64,000 bases of DNA from NCBI GenBank assembly GCA_048569615.1, contig JBLIRK010000013.1, forward strand, positions 4,579 to 68,578. Direction: 5' to 3'. Shown here one piece after another: positions 16,532 through 24,579 of this stretch; position 1 is the stretch's first letter; each line of letters starts with the position of its first letter. Both the position numbers and the translations under genes were made by a program. The notes beneath the pieces were generated by a model. It ran no database searches, was not told the DNA's origin, and saw only the letters and a list, made by a program, of their open reading frames with translations. The stretch is from JAYEPK01 sp048569615 (lineage in GTDB: Archaea; Thermoplasmatota; Penumbrarchaeia; Penumbrarchaeales; Penumbrarchaeaceae).

Positions 16532-18004
16532 TTAGTTGGTCTGGTTCTGAGCAGCACCGGCTATGAAGGCCTCCACGGCTGCCATCGCGGCAGCTCTCTT
16601 GGCTCCCCCCTGCTGGGACTTCTTCTCCTTGTAGTACTCCACCACGATGTCCATGATGTTGTACTTGGGGATGAAGGAGGTGGAGTAGTTGCCCGATACG
16701 AAAGCGGGGTGCTCCAGGACAACCTCGTGGAATGGGATGTTAGTCCTGACACCGCCTATCTGCATCTCCCAGAGAGCTCTCTTGGACCTCGCTATGCACT
16801 TGGTTCTGTCCTCTCCCCAGACGATCAGCTTTGCTACCATGGAATCGTAGAACGGAGGAATTGTGAAGCCGGGATAGACGCCTGAATCTATCCTGATCCC
16901 CGGACCCGAGGCTTCCGCATATCTGACTATCTTCCCGGGAGCCGGCTGGAACTGGTTCATGGGGTCCTCGGCGTTCAGCCTGAACTCTATTGCATGACCG
17001 GTCTGGGTGATATCCTCCTGGGCGTAGCTGATGTCCAGTCCGGATGCCACATACAGCATCTCCCTGGCAAGATCCGTCCTCGTCACCTCTTCGGTAATGG
17101 GATGCTCCACCTGCAGCCTGGTGTTCATCTCCAGGAAGTAGTACTCCCCGTCCTTGAACATGAACTCGCAGGTACCGGCATTCCAGTATCCGGCCGTCTT
17201 TGCGGCCAGAACGGCCTGGGCCCCGATCTCCTCGCGGAGGTCCTGATCCAGAGCTGTCGAAGGCGTCTCCTCGATGAGCTTCTGATGCCTTCTCTGAACG
17301 GAGCACTCCCTCTCGTAGAGATGGATCATGTGGCCGTTCTTGTCACCGAGAACCTGGTACTCGATATGCCTCGGATCGTCGATGAACTTCTCGATGAAGA
17401 CGGAATCATCACCGAAGGAGTTCGCAGCCAGGACCCTTATGGATTCCAGCGCTTTCTCCATCTCCTTCTCGTTGGAGACCATCTTAATTCCGATGCCGCC
17501 GCCTCCGGCGGAAGCCTTCAGCATGATGGGGTATCCGACCTCGCTTGCTATGTCCTTGGCCTTCTCGTGGTCCGCAATGGCCTCCACGACACCGGGCACC
17601 ACACGGACGCCCGCCTCGATCATCGACTTCTTGGCATCGATCTTGGAGCCCATGAGCCTCATGGCGGACTCCGGGGGACCTATGAACTCGATGCCGTTGT
17701 CGTGGCACTTCTTGCAGAAGTCGGAGTTCTCTGCCAGAAAACCGTAACCGGGATGGATTCCCTCGACGTTCGCCTTCAATGCGACATCTATCAATTTATC
17801 CTGGACGAGGTAGCTCATCCTGGCAGGTCCGGGTCCGATGTGGTACGCCTCGTCGGCGTATTTCACGAAGAGCGCGTTCTTGTCCGCATCGGAATAGACC
17901 GCAACGGTATCGATCCCGAGCTCCTTGCAGGCCCGCATTATTCGAATTGCGATCTCGCCCCGATTGGCTATCATCACTTTGTTTATCAAACCCTCGGCGG
18001 CCAT
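16532..18004 (-). CDS. pycA: Pyruvate carboxylase subunit A (biotin carboxylase)
   Basis: This 490-residue subunit uses ATP and bicarbonate to carboxylate biotin carried on PycB. The biotin-carboxylase N-domain opens INKVMIANRGEIAIRIMRAC. The ATP-grasp domain shows the glycine-rich ASAGGGGIGIKMV loop, the RECSVQRRHQKLIEE segment and FLEMNTRLQVEHPITEEVT. The C-domain contains AIEFRLNAEDP. Length fits the family. The ATG at 18004 is preferred because GAGGTGA, overlapping the pycB stop, lies about five bases upstream; GTG 18013 and ATG 18010 are alternatives. It directly follows pycB, so the stoichiometric subunits are probably co-translated. Together they make oxaloacetate from pyruvate. An acyl-CoA carboxylase role is less likely given the PycB partner. 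Confidence 0.92.
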   Translation of the reverse strand: MAAEGLINKVMIANRGEIAIRIMRACKELGIDTVAVYSDADKNALFVKYADEAYHIGPGPARMSYLVQDKLIDVALKANVEGIHPGYGFLAENSDFCKKCHDNGIEFIGPPESAMRLMGSKIDAKKSMIEAGVRVVPGVVEAIADHEKAKDIASEVGYPIMLKASAGGGGIGIKMVSNEKEMEKALESIRVLAANSFGDDSVFIEKFIDDPRHIEYQVLGDKNGHMIHLYERECSVQRRHQKLIEETPSTALDQDLREEIGAQAVLAAKTAGYWNAGTCEFMFKDGEYYFLEMNTRLQVEHPITEEVTRTDLAREMLYVASGLDISYAQEDITQTGHAIEFRLNAEDPMNQFQPAPGKIVRYAEASGPGIRIDSGVYPGFTIPPFYDSMVAKLIVWGEDRTKCIARSKRALWEMQIGGVRTNIPFHEVVLEHPAFVSGNYSTSFIPKYNIMDIVVEYYKEKKSQQGGAKRAAAMAAVEAFIAGAAQNQTN

Positions 18005-18014
18005 CCTCATCACC

Positions 18015-19832
18015 TCAGAGGATCTGCATCATGAGGGTTCCCGTTTCCACCGGGCCGCCCTCGTGAACGAAGATCTTCTTTATCTCCCCGGCGCGGTCGG
18101 ACTTGACCTCGGTCTCCATCTTCATGGCCTCGACGGTGGCAATGACCTGCCCCTCGGCGACCTTGTCGCCCTCCTTGACCTTGATGGAGAGCACGGTCCC
18201 CTGCATGGGGCTCTTGAAACCGCCTTCCACATCGGTGGGAGGGGGGGCAGCTCCGCCGCCGCCCTCGCCGGCAACGATGAACCCGCCCTTGGGATTCACC
18301 TTCACCTCGAACATCTCACCGTCGACCTCGACGTCGAACTCCGTGGGAATGGCTGCGGGACCGCTCGCCTTGGGCTCTTCCTTATACAGAAAGATGTCCT
18401 TGAGCTCCGGGAAGAATGATTTGACCATTGCCTTTGTTGCGGGGTGGTCGATGGGAAGGGGGAGGTCCTCTGATGTGAACTCGGCCTTGGCCTCTCCCTT
18501 TAGGAACTTCAGACCGACCTGCGGATAGATCGCATAGATAAGGACGTCCTCGGGCTCCTTGTAAACACCCATCTCCTTCAGCTCCTTCTCCCTCTTGTCC
18601 CATTCGGGCTCGAGAAGGTCCGCAGGCCTGCAGGTGATGACCTGCTCCTTCCAGTTCTCTCCGAGAACCAGTGGGTAGATCTCTTCCTTGATGGGAGCGG
18701 GGGATTTTCCGTACATCCCCTTGACGTAGTCAACGGTCTCCTTTGGGATGTTCTTGTATCTGCCGAAGAGGACGTTCATGACGGCCTGGACTCCCACGAC
18801 CTGTGAAGTAGGTGTGACCAGTGGCGGATATCCCAGCTCCTCCCTTACCCTGGGGATCTCGTGGAGCACATCATCCAATCTATCTATGGCCCCCTGCATC
18901 TCGAGCTGTGAGACCAGGTTGGATATCATTCCGCCGGGGATCTGGTGCATGACAATGGACGGGTCCGGCCTCAGCGCCTCCATCCTGATGAGGTGCCTGT
19001 ACTTCTTGACGACCTTCCTGAAATGGTCCCTGATCTCCATAAGCAGGTCCATGTCCAGTCCGGTGTCCCATTCGGTATCCTTGAATGCATACACCACGGA
19101 CTCCGTCGCCGGATGTCCCGTTCCTTCCGCAACGGGGGACATGTCCGTATCAACAACGTCCACTCCGGCTTCGGCAGCCCTCTGATATGCGAGCCCGGTC
19201 ATACCGGATGTGGAATGGGAGTGGAGGTCAACGGGACATATCCCGCCCTGGTCCTTGTATCCCTTGATTATGTCGTAGGCCCTCTTGGGGGAGATCATGC
19301 CGGCCATGTCCTTGATGCATATAGAGTCGGCTCCCCTCTCCTCGAGGTCGTGCATGAACTTGATGTAGTAATCGGTCGTGTGGACCGGGGAGATCGTGTA
19401 GGAAACACAGGCCTGAAGGTGGGCGCCCTCGGCCTTCACGGCCTTCATGGGAACGTCCATGTTCCGCAGATCGTTCAGGGCGTCGAAGACCCTGAATACG
19501 TCGATGCCGTTCTTGTGGGCATAGTGGACGAACTTCTGGACGATGTCATCGGGGAAGTTCCTATAGGCCACGATGTTCTGGGCCCTGAGGAGCATCATCA
19601 ATTTGGTATTTGGCATGAGCTTCCTTATCAGCCTCAGCCTGTCCCAGGGGTTCTGGTTCAGGAACCTGAGGGGAACATCGAAGGTTGCTCCTCCCCACAT
19701 CTCAACAGCCCAGTAACCGACCTTGTCCATCTTCGAAAGTATCGGCTCCATATCCTCGGTCCTCATCCTCGTTGCGAGTACCGACTGGTGTGCGTCCCTT
19801 AAAATGAGTTCAGTGATGCCTATCTTACCCAT
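18015..19832 (-). CDS. pycB: Pyruvate carboxylase subunit B (carboxyltransferase + biotin carrier)
   Basis: This 605-residue protein moves the carboxyl group from biotin to pyruvate. The N-terminal TIM barrel opens ITELILRDAHQSVLATRMRT. It contains the metal-site HSHSTSGM and the lysine of CIKDMAG that is carbamylated in relatives. A PYC_OADA conserved region follows (about 290-450). After a short Gly/Ala/Pro linker, the C-terminal biotinyl domain has the attachment site EAMKMET, with the biotinylated lysine at about residue 571. The ATG at 19832 has GGTGA about five bases upstream; an in-frame ATG at 19847 is an alternative. Oxaloacetate decarboxylase alpha has the same architecture. The adjacent biotin carboxylase, and no visible membrane-pump subunits, favour the anabolic enzyme. 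Confidence 0.92.
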   Translation of the reverse strand: MGKIGITELILRDAHQSVLATRMRTEDMEPILSKMDKVGYWAVEMWGGATFDVPLRFLNQNPWDRLRLIRKLMPNTKLMMLLRAQNIVAYRNFPDDIVQKFVHYAHKNGIDVFRVFDALNDLRNMDVPMKAVKAEGAHLQACVSYTISPVHTTDYYIKFMHDLEERGADSICIKDMAGMISPKRAYDIIKGYKDQGGICPVDLHSHSTSGMTGLAYQRAAEAGVDVVDTDMSPVAEGTGHPATESVVYAFKDTEWDTGLDMDLLMEIRDHFRKVVKKYRHLIRMEALRPDPSIVMHQIPGGMISNLVSQLEMQGAIDRLDDVLHEIPRVREELGYPPLVTPTSQVVGVQAVMNVLFGRYKNIPKETVDYVKGMYGKSPAPIKEEIYPLVLGENWKEQVITCRPADLLEPEWDKREKELKEMGVYKEPEDVLIYAIYPQVGLKFLKGEAKAEFTSEDLPLPIDHPATKAMVKSFFPELKDIFLYKEEPKASGPAAIPTEFDVEVDGEMFEVKVNPKGGFIVAGEGGGGAAPPPTDVEGGFKSPMQGTVLSIKVKEGDKVAEGQVIATVEAMKMETEVKSDRAGEIKKIFVHEGGPVETGTLMMQIL

Positions 19833-19934
19833 GAATTCACCGTCCATGCATGCTGGTTCGGACGTGCATGGAAAACGGCCTTTCTATTAAAGGTTTTGTT
19901 ATGAATTCCATGAGGTACCATACTGTGCGGAGAT

Positions 19935-20051
19935 CTACAGGGCGCATCCTTTGAGTTCGCACTCCGGATTGTAGCAGAAATCGCACCTTCCCTGCCGGAT
20001 CAAAGTAACCTGCCCGCATTCCGGGCAGACCGAGAGATTCGAGTTGAACAT
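19935..20051 (-). CDS. 38-residue zinc-ribbon miniprotein
   Basis: This small frame encodes MFNSNLSVCPECGQ... and ends ...ECELKGCAL. Cysteines at positions 9 and 12 (CPEC) and 23 and 26 (CDFC) form two zinc knuckles spaced as in zinc ribbons; Cys31 and Cys36 follow. GGGGGA lies about eight bases before the ATG and an AT-rich run (TTTTTTTAAC) lies 35-45 bases upstream. The density and spacing of cysteines in so short a frame make chance unlikely. It sits 102 bases upstream of pycB on the same strand and may be co-transcribed with pycBA. Function is unknown; a protein-interaction or RNA-associated ribbon is possible. Confidence 0.6.
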   Translation of the reverse strand: MFNSNLSVCPECGQVTLIRQGRCDFCYNPECELKGCAL

Positions 20052-20185
20052 GGAGACTTCCCCCTTTGGGATTCGAACCAATTACAATGGAGTTAAAAAA
20101 GCTACAAGGGGAGGGGGGGGCGAATTATGAATACAAAGAGGCAAATTTCAAATCCTAACAGGAAATCCACCATGCAGGGAAGAAC

Positions 20186-20725
20186 ATGGAAGGCAGCGAC
20201 TTCGACTTCTACGCTCAGAATAGACCGAAGCCTGAGGATTTTCCCGCTTACGAGCCTCTTCAACCGCAGGTTCCGGAGAAACAGCAGATCGAAAAGGAGC
20301 CTCAAAGATCCTTCTGGCAGAGATACAGGATTATCGTGATCGCTGGTGGTATCTGCTTACTGGTCTTAATCGGAGTGATGCTGCTTGCGCTTATTGACCC
20401 CGCCTTCAGCGACAGGGACCTAGAAGTGAGCATTGACGGCGGCGGCTCCACTTCAGGCAGCACAACCTACATCGATACCGATCACATATCTGTCCGTATC
20501 AGGAACGATGGATCGAAGACCGCCTATGCCGAAAAGATCACGTTGAGGATATCCGGCGACAATGTTGCGGAAAAGACGGTTCAATGGAAAGGACCGGACA
20601 TATCGTCTAAGAAGACCGCTTCAGCAACCATCAGCATCGATCTCAACGACCAGTTCAAACCATTCACGCTTACCATCAAGGTCTATTACGACGGCGATTA
20701 CCAAAGCAAGGACAGCTTGCCCTGA
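20186..20725 (+). CDS. Single-span membrane protein with extracellular CARDB-like domain, function unknown
   Basis: This 179-residue protein has a Pro/Gln/Glu-rich cytoplasmic N-terminus (about 1-45) and one membrane helix (about 48-70, RIIVIAGGICLLVLIGVMLLAL). About 105 extracellular residues follow and resemble a CARDB-type beta sandwich (DHISVRIRNDGSKTAYAEKI, then ASATISIDLND). This fold is common in archaeal surface and secretion-associated proteins. GGGAAGAAC precedes the ATG. The 134 bases upstream, shared with the divergent zinc-ribbon gene, hold a G-rich run but no clear operator. I do not recognise a specific family. Confidence 0.65.
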   Translation: MEGSDFDFYAQNRPKPEDFPAYEPLQPQVPEKQQIEKEPQRSFWQRYRIIVIAGGICLLVLIGVMLLALIDPAFSDRDLEVSIDGGGSTSGSTTYIDTDHISVRIRNDGSKTAYAEKITLRISGDNVAEKTVQWKGPDISSKKTASATISIDLNDQFKPFTLTIKVYYDGDYQSKDSLP

Positions 20726-20877
20726 CCAAGGATGCTTCAGATTTTCAAATAAAAATGTACGGCCCAAAAAGTGCAGTAATTCCAAATCTATTTCTATTAC
20801 CTGAACTAATCCGTTTTTTGGAAATGGGCCCTGCCAAATTCCTGCAGGTCCATGATCTAATCAATGGGGGTAAATGA

Positions 20878-21747
20878 ATGGAGGAAGAGATCCAGGAGGC
20901 GGAGCCTCTTGCTTATAAGAAATACATAGCTGAGATGATCGGAACCTTCGTACTTGTTCTGATAGGATGCGGGAGCGCTGTCATCGCAGGGGAAAGGATA
21001 GGATTCCTGGGGATATCCTTCGCATTCGGCCTGGCAGTACTCGCGATGGTGTATGCCATAGGCCCGATCTCGGGATGTCATATCAATCCTGCGATAACCG
21101 TTGCGATGTGGATCGGAGGAAAGATCAAGTCCAAGGATGCCGCGGCCTACATCGTCGTGCAGATAATAGGGGCGATGATCGCCGCGGCTGTACTGTGGGG
21201 AATAGCTTCCGGCATGGACGGATACTCATTATCAGATAACGGTCTGGGTCAGAACTTCTACGGACAGGAGACCATCAAGGAGACCGTTACTATCATGGGA
21301 GAGGATATCACGACAGAGGTCACGACCGGCTATACGATGGCAGCCGCCTTTGCCGCCGAGGTCGTGCTGACCTTCATCTTCCTTATGGTCATATTCGGAG
21401 CGACATCGGACAAGGCTCCCAAGGGATTTGCCGGCCTCGCCATAGGTCTCGCACTGGCCTTCATACACATGGTAGGCATACCGATAACGGGAACATCGGT
21501 GAACCCGGCAAGGAGCATCGGTCCTGCCGTATTTGTAAGGGGCGATGCCTTGAGCGAGCTGTGGCTGTTCATCGTGGCGCCTCTCATCGGTGCGGCCATC
21601 GCCGCGCTCGTATGGAGGTTCATACTGGAGGATAGGGTTGAGAAGGAGGAGGAAGAGGAGCCCTTCCACGGGAGGAGGCATTACCACGGCAGACATCCTC
21701 ACGGAAGGGAGCCTTATCAGGGAAGAACTGCCAGATCGTTCAGATGA
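20878..21747 (+). CDS. Aquaporin, AqpZ-like water channel
   Basis: This 289-residue major intrinsic protein has six helices and both half-helix NPA motifs (HINPAIT at about 68-74 and VNPARS at about 208-213). The selectivity-filter positions, read by alignment with E. coli AqpZ, are F50, H197, T206 and R212. That is the water-selective set rather than the glycerol-facilitator set. It carries a longer extracellular loop before helix 4 than AqpZ (about 100-130) and an unusual charged, His/Arg-rich cytoplasmic tail (HGRRHYHGRHPHGRE). GGGGGT lies about eight bases before the ATG. Its stop codon abuts the convergent pgi stop with no gap. It would mediate osmotic water flow at the cell membrane. 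Confidence 0.9.
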   Translation: MEEEIQEAEPLAYKKYIAEMIGTFVLVLIGCGSAVIAGERIGFLGISFAFGLAVLAMVYAIGPISGCHINPAITVAMWIGGKIKSKDAAAYIVVQIIGAMIAAAVLWGIASGMDGYSLSDNGLGQNFYGQETIKETVTIMGEDITTEVTTGYTMAAAFAAEVVLTFIFLMVIFGATSDKAPKGFAGLAIGLALAFIHMVGIPITGTSVNPARSIGPAVFVRGDALSELWLFIVAPLIGAAIAALVWRFILEDRVEKEEEEEPFHGRRHYHGRHPHGREPYQGRTARSFR

Positions 21748-22941
21748 TCAAACACCATTGGCTCCTCTATTTGACAGTGCGATCTCCTTTGCCTTCTCCA
21801 CCGCGGGCTGGTCGAAGGGCTCCACCCTTCGAAGCAGTGCGAAATAGTAGGCTAGATACTGCATCATGCCGACGTAGAATCCGATGGCCTTCTCATCCTC
21901 TGCCTTCAAAACAACGGAAGCATAAGGGGCCCCAAGCTCGTCCATTGAACCCATGACACCCTTAGCCTCCGACCATATTGCTTTTTTAAAGGTATAGGGC
22001 CCCATCTCGGACATGGGGACCCCTTTGTATTCCGTGCTCGTATCCGGCCAGGAAACCTGCTCCCCATCAATCCCGTCAACCAATACAAAAAGGGTGGCAA
22101 CATCTTCCGGTCCGTCGAGGACCCTCTGGTTCGTGTGATGCTGGCACTCGGGTCCTTCGAAACAAAGCACAGTGAGCCCCTTCCTGCCTTTTCCGAGGGT
22201 TTCATGGAACAACTGGGTCACAAGGTCGTTGAACGCAGAAAGACCCTTGGAATATACCGGTATGAAAATGGTCCTCTTCCCCAGGCGCTCCACCATGTAG
22301 AATGCGCCCGAGAGGTTCAACATCCCGTCATCCTCTCTGGCTGACCTGTAGGCTTCCCTGAGACCGTCAAGAAAATTCTCCACGTTTATTCCGAGCACGA
22401 TTGCAGGAAGCAGCGCAGAAGCCGTGCCTCCCGAAAATCTGCCCCCCACATCCTCCGGGACATCTACGATGCCCCATCCCCCGGCCTTGGCGAGCTTTCT
22501 CAATGCTCCGTGACCCGGCTGTGTGACGGCCGTTGAGGGATACCCCTTGAAAACGGACAGCACCTCCAATACGGTCAGCGTGTTCCCGGACTTGGACACC
22601 GCGATGACATGGGTATCCTCCGGGGAGCACATCCTTTTCACGTATCCGAGATGGACAGGGTCCACCGTGTCGATCAGATGGAAATTCCTACCCGCTGTCA
22701 GCCTTCTCCCGAGGGAGTTCAATATTCCCTTGAATGTCGTTATCGAACCCCCGTGGCCGATGACAACGACATTCTTAGCATCCTTCACCTTCTCCGCCGC
22801 TTCCCTTATCGGACCCAGGTCCGTCTCCAGTCTTGCGAAGGGCGGCACCTCGGCCTCTCGAAGCTCCTTCAGGAGTCCTTCTATGAGGTCGAGGTCGGGA
22901 TGTCCGAGATGGGATATGTCCGACTCAAGGATACAGTTCAT
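21748..22941 (-). CDS. pgi: Glucose-6-phosphate isomerase
   Basis: This 397-residue cytosolic enzyme interconverts glucose 6-phosphate and fructose 6-phosphate. Family motifs are VVIGHGGSITTFKGIL, AVSKSGNTLTVLEVL (sugar-phosphate SIS site), DVGGRFSGGT, the catalytic-glutamate segment QLFHETLGKGRKGL and a His in GPECQHHTNQ. It is shorter than animal or E. coli PGI but close to compact prokaryotic forms. It is not the cupin-type archaeal isomerase. The ATG at 22941 overlaps the stop of the upstream zinc protein by four bases (ATGA), so translation is coupled. It is the last gene of a mutS-thyX-zinc protein-pgi run. A pgi/pmi bifunctional enzyme is an alternative. Confidence 0.85.
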   Translation of the reverse strand: MNCILESDISHLGHPDLDLIEGLLKELREAEVPPFARLETDLGPIREAAEKVKDAKNVVVIGHGGSITTFKGILNSLGRRLTAGRNFHLIDTVDPVHLGYVKRMCSPEDTHVIAVSKSGNTLTVLEVLSVFKGYPSTAVTQPGHGALRKLAKAGGWGIVDVPEDVGGRFSGGTASALLPAIVLGINVENFLDGLREAYRSAREDDGMLNLSGAFYMVERLGKRTIFIPVYSKGLSAFNDLVTQLFHETLGKGRKGLTVLCFEGPECQHHTNQRVLDGPEDVATLFVLVDGIDGEQVSWPDTSTEYKGVPMSEMGPYTFKKAIWSEAKGVMGSMDELGAPYASVVLKAEDEKAIGFYVGMMQYLAYYFALLRRVEPFDQPAVEKAKEIALSNRGANGV

Positions 22942-23120
22942 CCCATCACTCCCCCGGGCTCCCCGGGATCTTTGGATGCCCTGGGCTTCTTTCCTCCCGG
23001 GGAGCATTTATGACATGCAAATCCCCTTTCGTCGAGGTGATCCTGACATGCGGGTTTCCCGCAGAGAAGGCATGTTCGAAAGGCGGGTTTTCCGCAGATG
23101 TTGCAGGTTCCGGCTATCAT
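22938..23120 (-). CDS. 60-residue cross-brace zinc-binding protein, function unknown
   Basis: The protein reads MIAGTCNICGKPAFRTC... and has eight regularly spaced ligands: C6, C9, C17, C20, C25, H28, C36 and C39. This pattern would bind two zinc ions in a B-box/HIT-finger-like fold. The C-terminus (about 42-60) is basic and Gly/Pro-rich and probably disordered. The ATG at 23120 follows the thyX stop by four bases and is preceded by GAGTGATGAC. Its stop overlaps the pgi start as ATGA. The tight packing shows it is a real expressed gene. Its function, perhaps in nucleic-acid or protein binding, is not visible from sequence. Confidence 0.7.
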   Translation of the reverse strand: MIAGTCNICGKPAFRTCLLCGKPACQDHLDERGFACHKCSPGGKKPRASKDPGEPGGVMG

Positions 23121-23124
23121 GTCA

Positions 23125-24579
23125 TCACTCCTCGTCGGGATATGCGGCTTCACATCCAAAAATCCTCTCCTTCCCTTCCTCGAAGCCATCCTTGCCGCAG
23201 AGCATGGCTGTAACAATGGGGAATCTCTGTTTCAGCTCCTGGACCATGGTATCCGAAAGCCTCCTGATCTCGTCCTGGGCATGCCTGTCGGACCTGAGCC
23301 TGACGAAGTGGTAGAGCTCCCTGAGGTTGACCTTGAAGACGACCTTCCTCTTGTGGGCGTTGGTGAGCACGTACTGAGCGGCATATACCCCCTTATCTTC
23401 CTTTATCCTCAGATAGAGGTCCCTGCTCTCCTTCATCAGGTCCCAGAACCTTTTGGTGAGCTCCGCGCTCTCTAGGAACACCTCCGGGGTTTCCCAGAGG
23501 GAGGGATCGTAGTTCTGGGGGATCAGGGTCGCCATCCTGTGGCGTTTAAGCTGGGCGAACCCCGATGCGGAGATGTCGAAATCGAAGGTCAGGTCCATGA
23601 GCTCGAAGCTCCTGGGCAGGGATGAATATGCGGGATAGTTCCTGAACACGGGAAGGAATATATCGAGAAGCTCCTCATCGGTCATGTCCCTGGCAAGGCA
23701 TCTTGCCTCCTCAAATGACAGGGTGCTGTTCTCGAAGATCAGCCCCGCAAGGACCTCGGATTCAGGGTCGTCGCCCGATGAGGGCAGGTCCGAACAGACG
23801 AGCCTTCTATTGGGATTGAACCTTAGCTCCCTTCTGCCGTCCTCCGCTACCTGAACGGGGTGGAAGCCTTCAAGGACCTTCGATATCTCCTCCCTGGTCC
23901 TGTAAACATGCGTGCTGCCTTCGGTATACTTAATCAGGGACGGGGCAAGGGCCTCGGTGGCCTCCCTCAATCGGCAGGAGAACTCCCTGACCTCCGAAAG
24001 CGGGTGGGCGGCCCCCTGAGCTATGACGTATTCGGCCTCCCTCGCGTTCAGGGTCAGCCCGAGGTCCGTGGGGCAGGTAAGGCCCAGAACGTACCTGGCC
24101 TGCTCTAGTAGCTTTTCCCCGTAGCTCTCCTTCATCTGCTCGTCACTGGCGAGCTCGTTGTAGAGGTCGAACTTCTTACGCTCCAGGTCCGTGACCTCAT
24201 TCTCGAAGTCGCTCCCCCTGAGCTCCTCCGGAACGATGAATGTCTTGTCCCCGAAGAAAACGTACCTCTGGGACCTCTCGGTGAAGGAAGCGAGCCTGTG
24301 GTTCTCTATGAACTCCACGAGCAACCTCGAGGCATCCTCCACATCGATGTTGAACACCGCATGCTCGGCAACGGAGCTGTGCCCCATCCTGTAGACGATG
24401 TTCTCGTTGGAGAGCCTTGCCTTCTCTATCTCCTCCACGGCCTGGTCCCTAAGTTCAGCAACGGTCCTCGGACTGTGTGAGATTCTGGCATACGCAGCCG
24501 AGATCGTCTCCGGTGTCGCGGCCTTGTCCTCCTTCCAGAACCTCCTGTCAAGCGTTGCTCCCGCAAGTGTTACCTTCAT
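23125..24579 (-). CDS. thyX: Duplicated ThyX-like flavin-dependent thymidylate synthase
   Basis: This 484-residue protein contains two ThyX-like halves. The first (about 30-225) has GHSSVAEH and, at about 92-107, ENHRLASFTERSQRYV, matching the (R)HRx7S region. The second (about 265-470) has RHRMATLIPQNY at 346-357 and LRELYHFVRLRSDRHAQDEI (about 419-438), the typical C-terminal ThyX helix. Canonical ThyX has one copy per chain and acts as a tetramer making dTMP from dUMP with FAD and methylene-tetrahydrofolate. Here each half lacks part of the signature (N for the first R; N for the final S), suggesting complementary specialised sites. The ATG overlaps the mutS stop as ATGA. Catalysis is likely but not certain. 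Confidence 0.75.
   Translation of the reverse strand: MKVTLAGATLDRRFWKEDKAATPETISAAYARISHSPRTVAELRDQAVEEIEKARLSNENIVYRMGHSSVAEHAVFNIDVEDASRLLVEFIENHRLASFTERSQRYVFFGDKTFIVPEELRGSDFENEVTDLERKKFDLYNELASDEQMKESYGEKLLEQARYVLGLTCPTDLGLTLNAREAEYVIAQGAAHPLSEVREFSCRLREATEALAPSLIKYTEGSTHVYRTREEISKVLEGFHPVQVAEDGRRELRFNPNRRLVCSDLPSSGDDPESEVLAGLIFENSTLSFEEARCLARDMTDEELLDIFLPVFRNYPAYSSLPRSFELMDLTFDFDISASGFAQLKRHRMATLIPQNYDPSLWETPEVFLESAELTKRFWDLMKESRDLYLRIKEDKGVYAAQYVLTNAHKRKVVFKVNLRELYHFVRLRSDRHAQDEIRRLSDTMVQELKQRFPIVTAMLCGKDGFEEGKERIFGCEAAYPDEE

Noticed and set aside
16994..18034. A 346-codon plus-strand open frame opposite pycA
   Set aside because: It is a shadow of the well-supported biotin carboxylase gene.
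20060..20075. A tRNA T-arm-like sequence (GGTTCGAATCCC on the minus strand)
   Set aside because: The flanking bases do not pair into a five-base T stem, and no acceptor, D or anticodon arm can be drawn within 75 bases on the minus strand.
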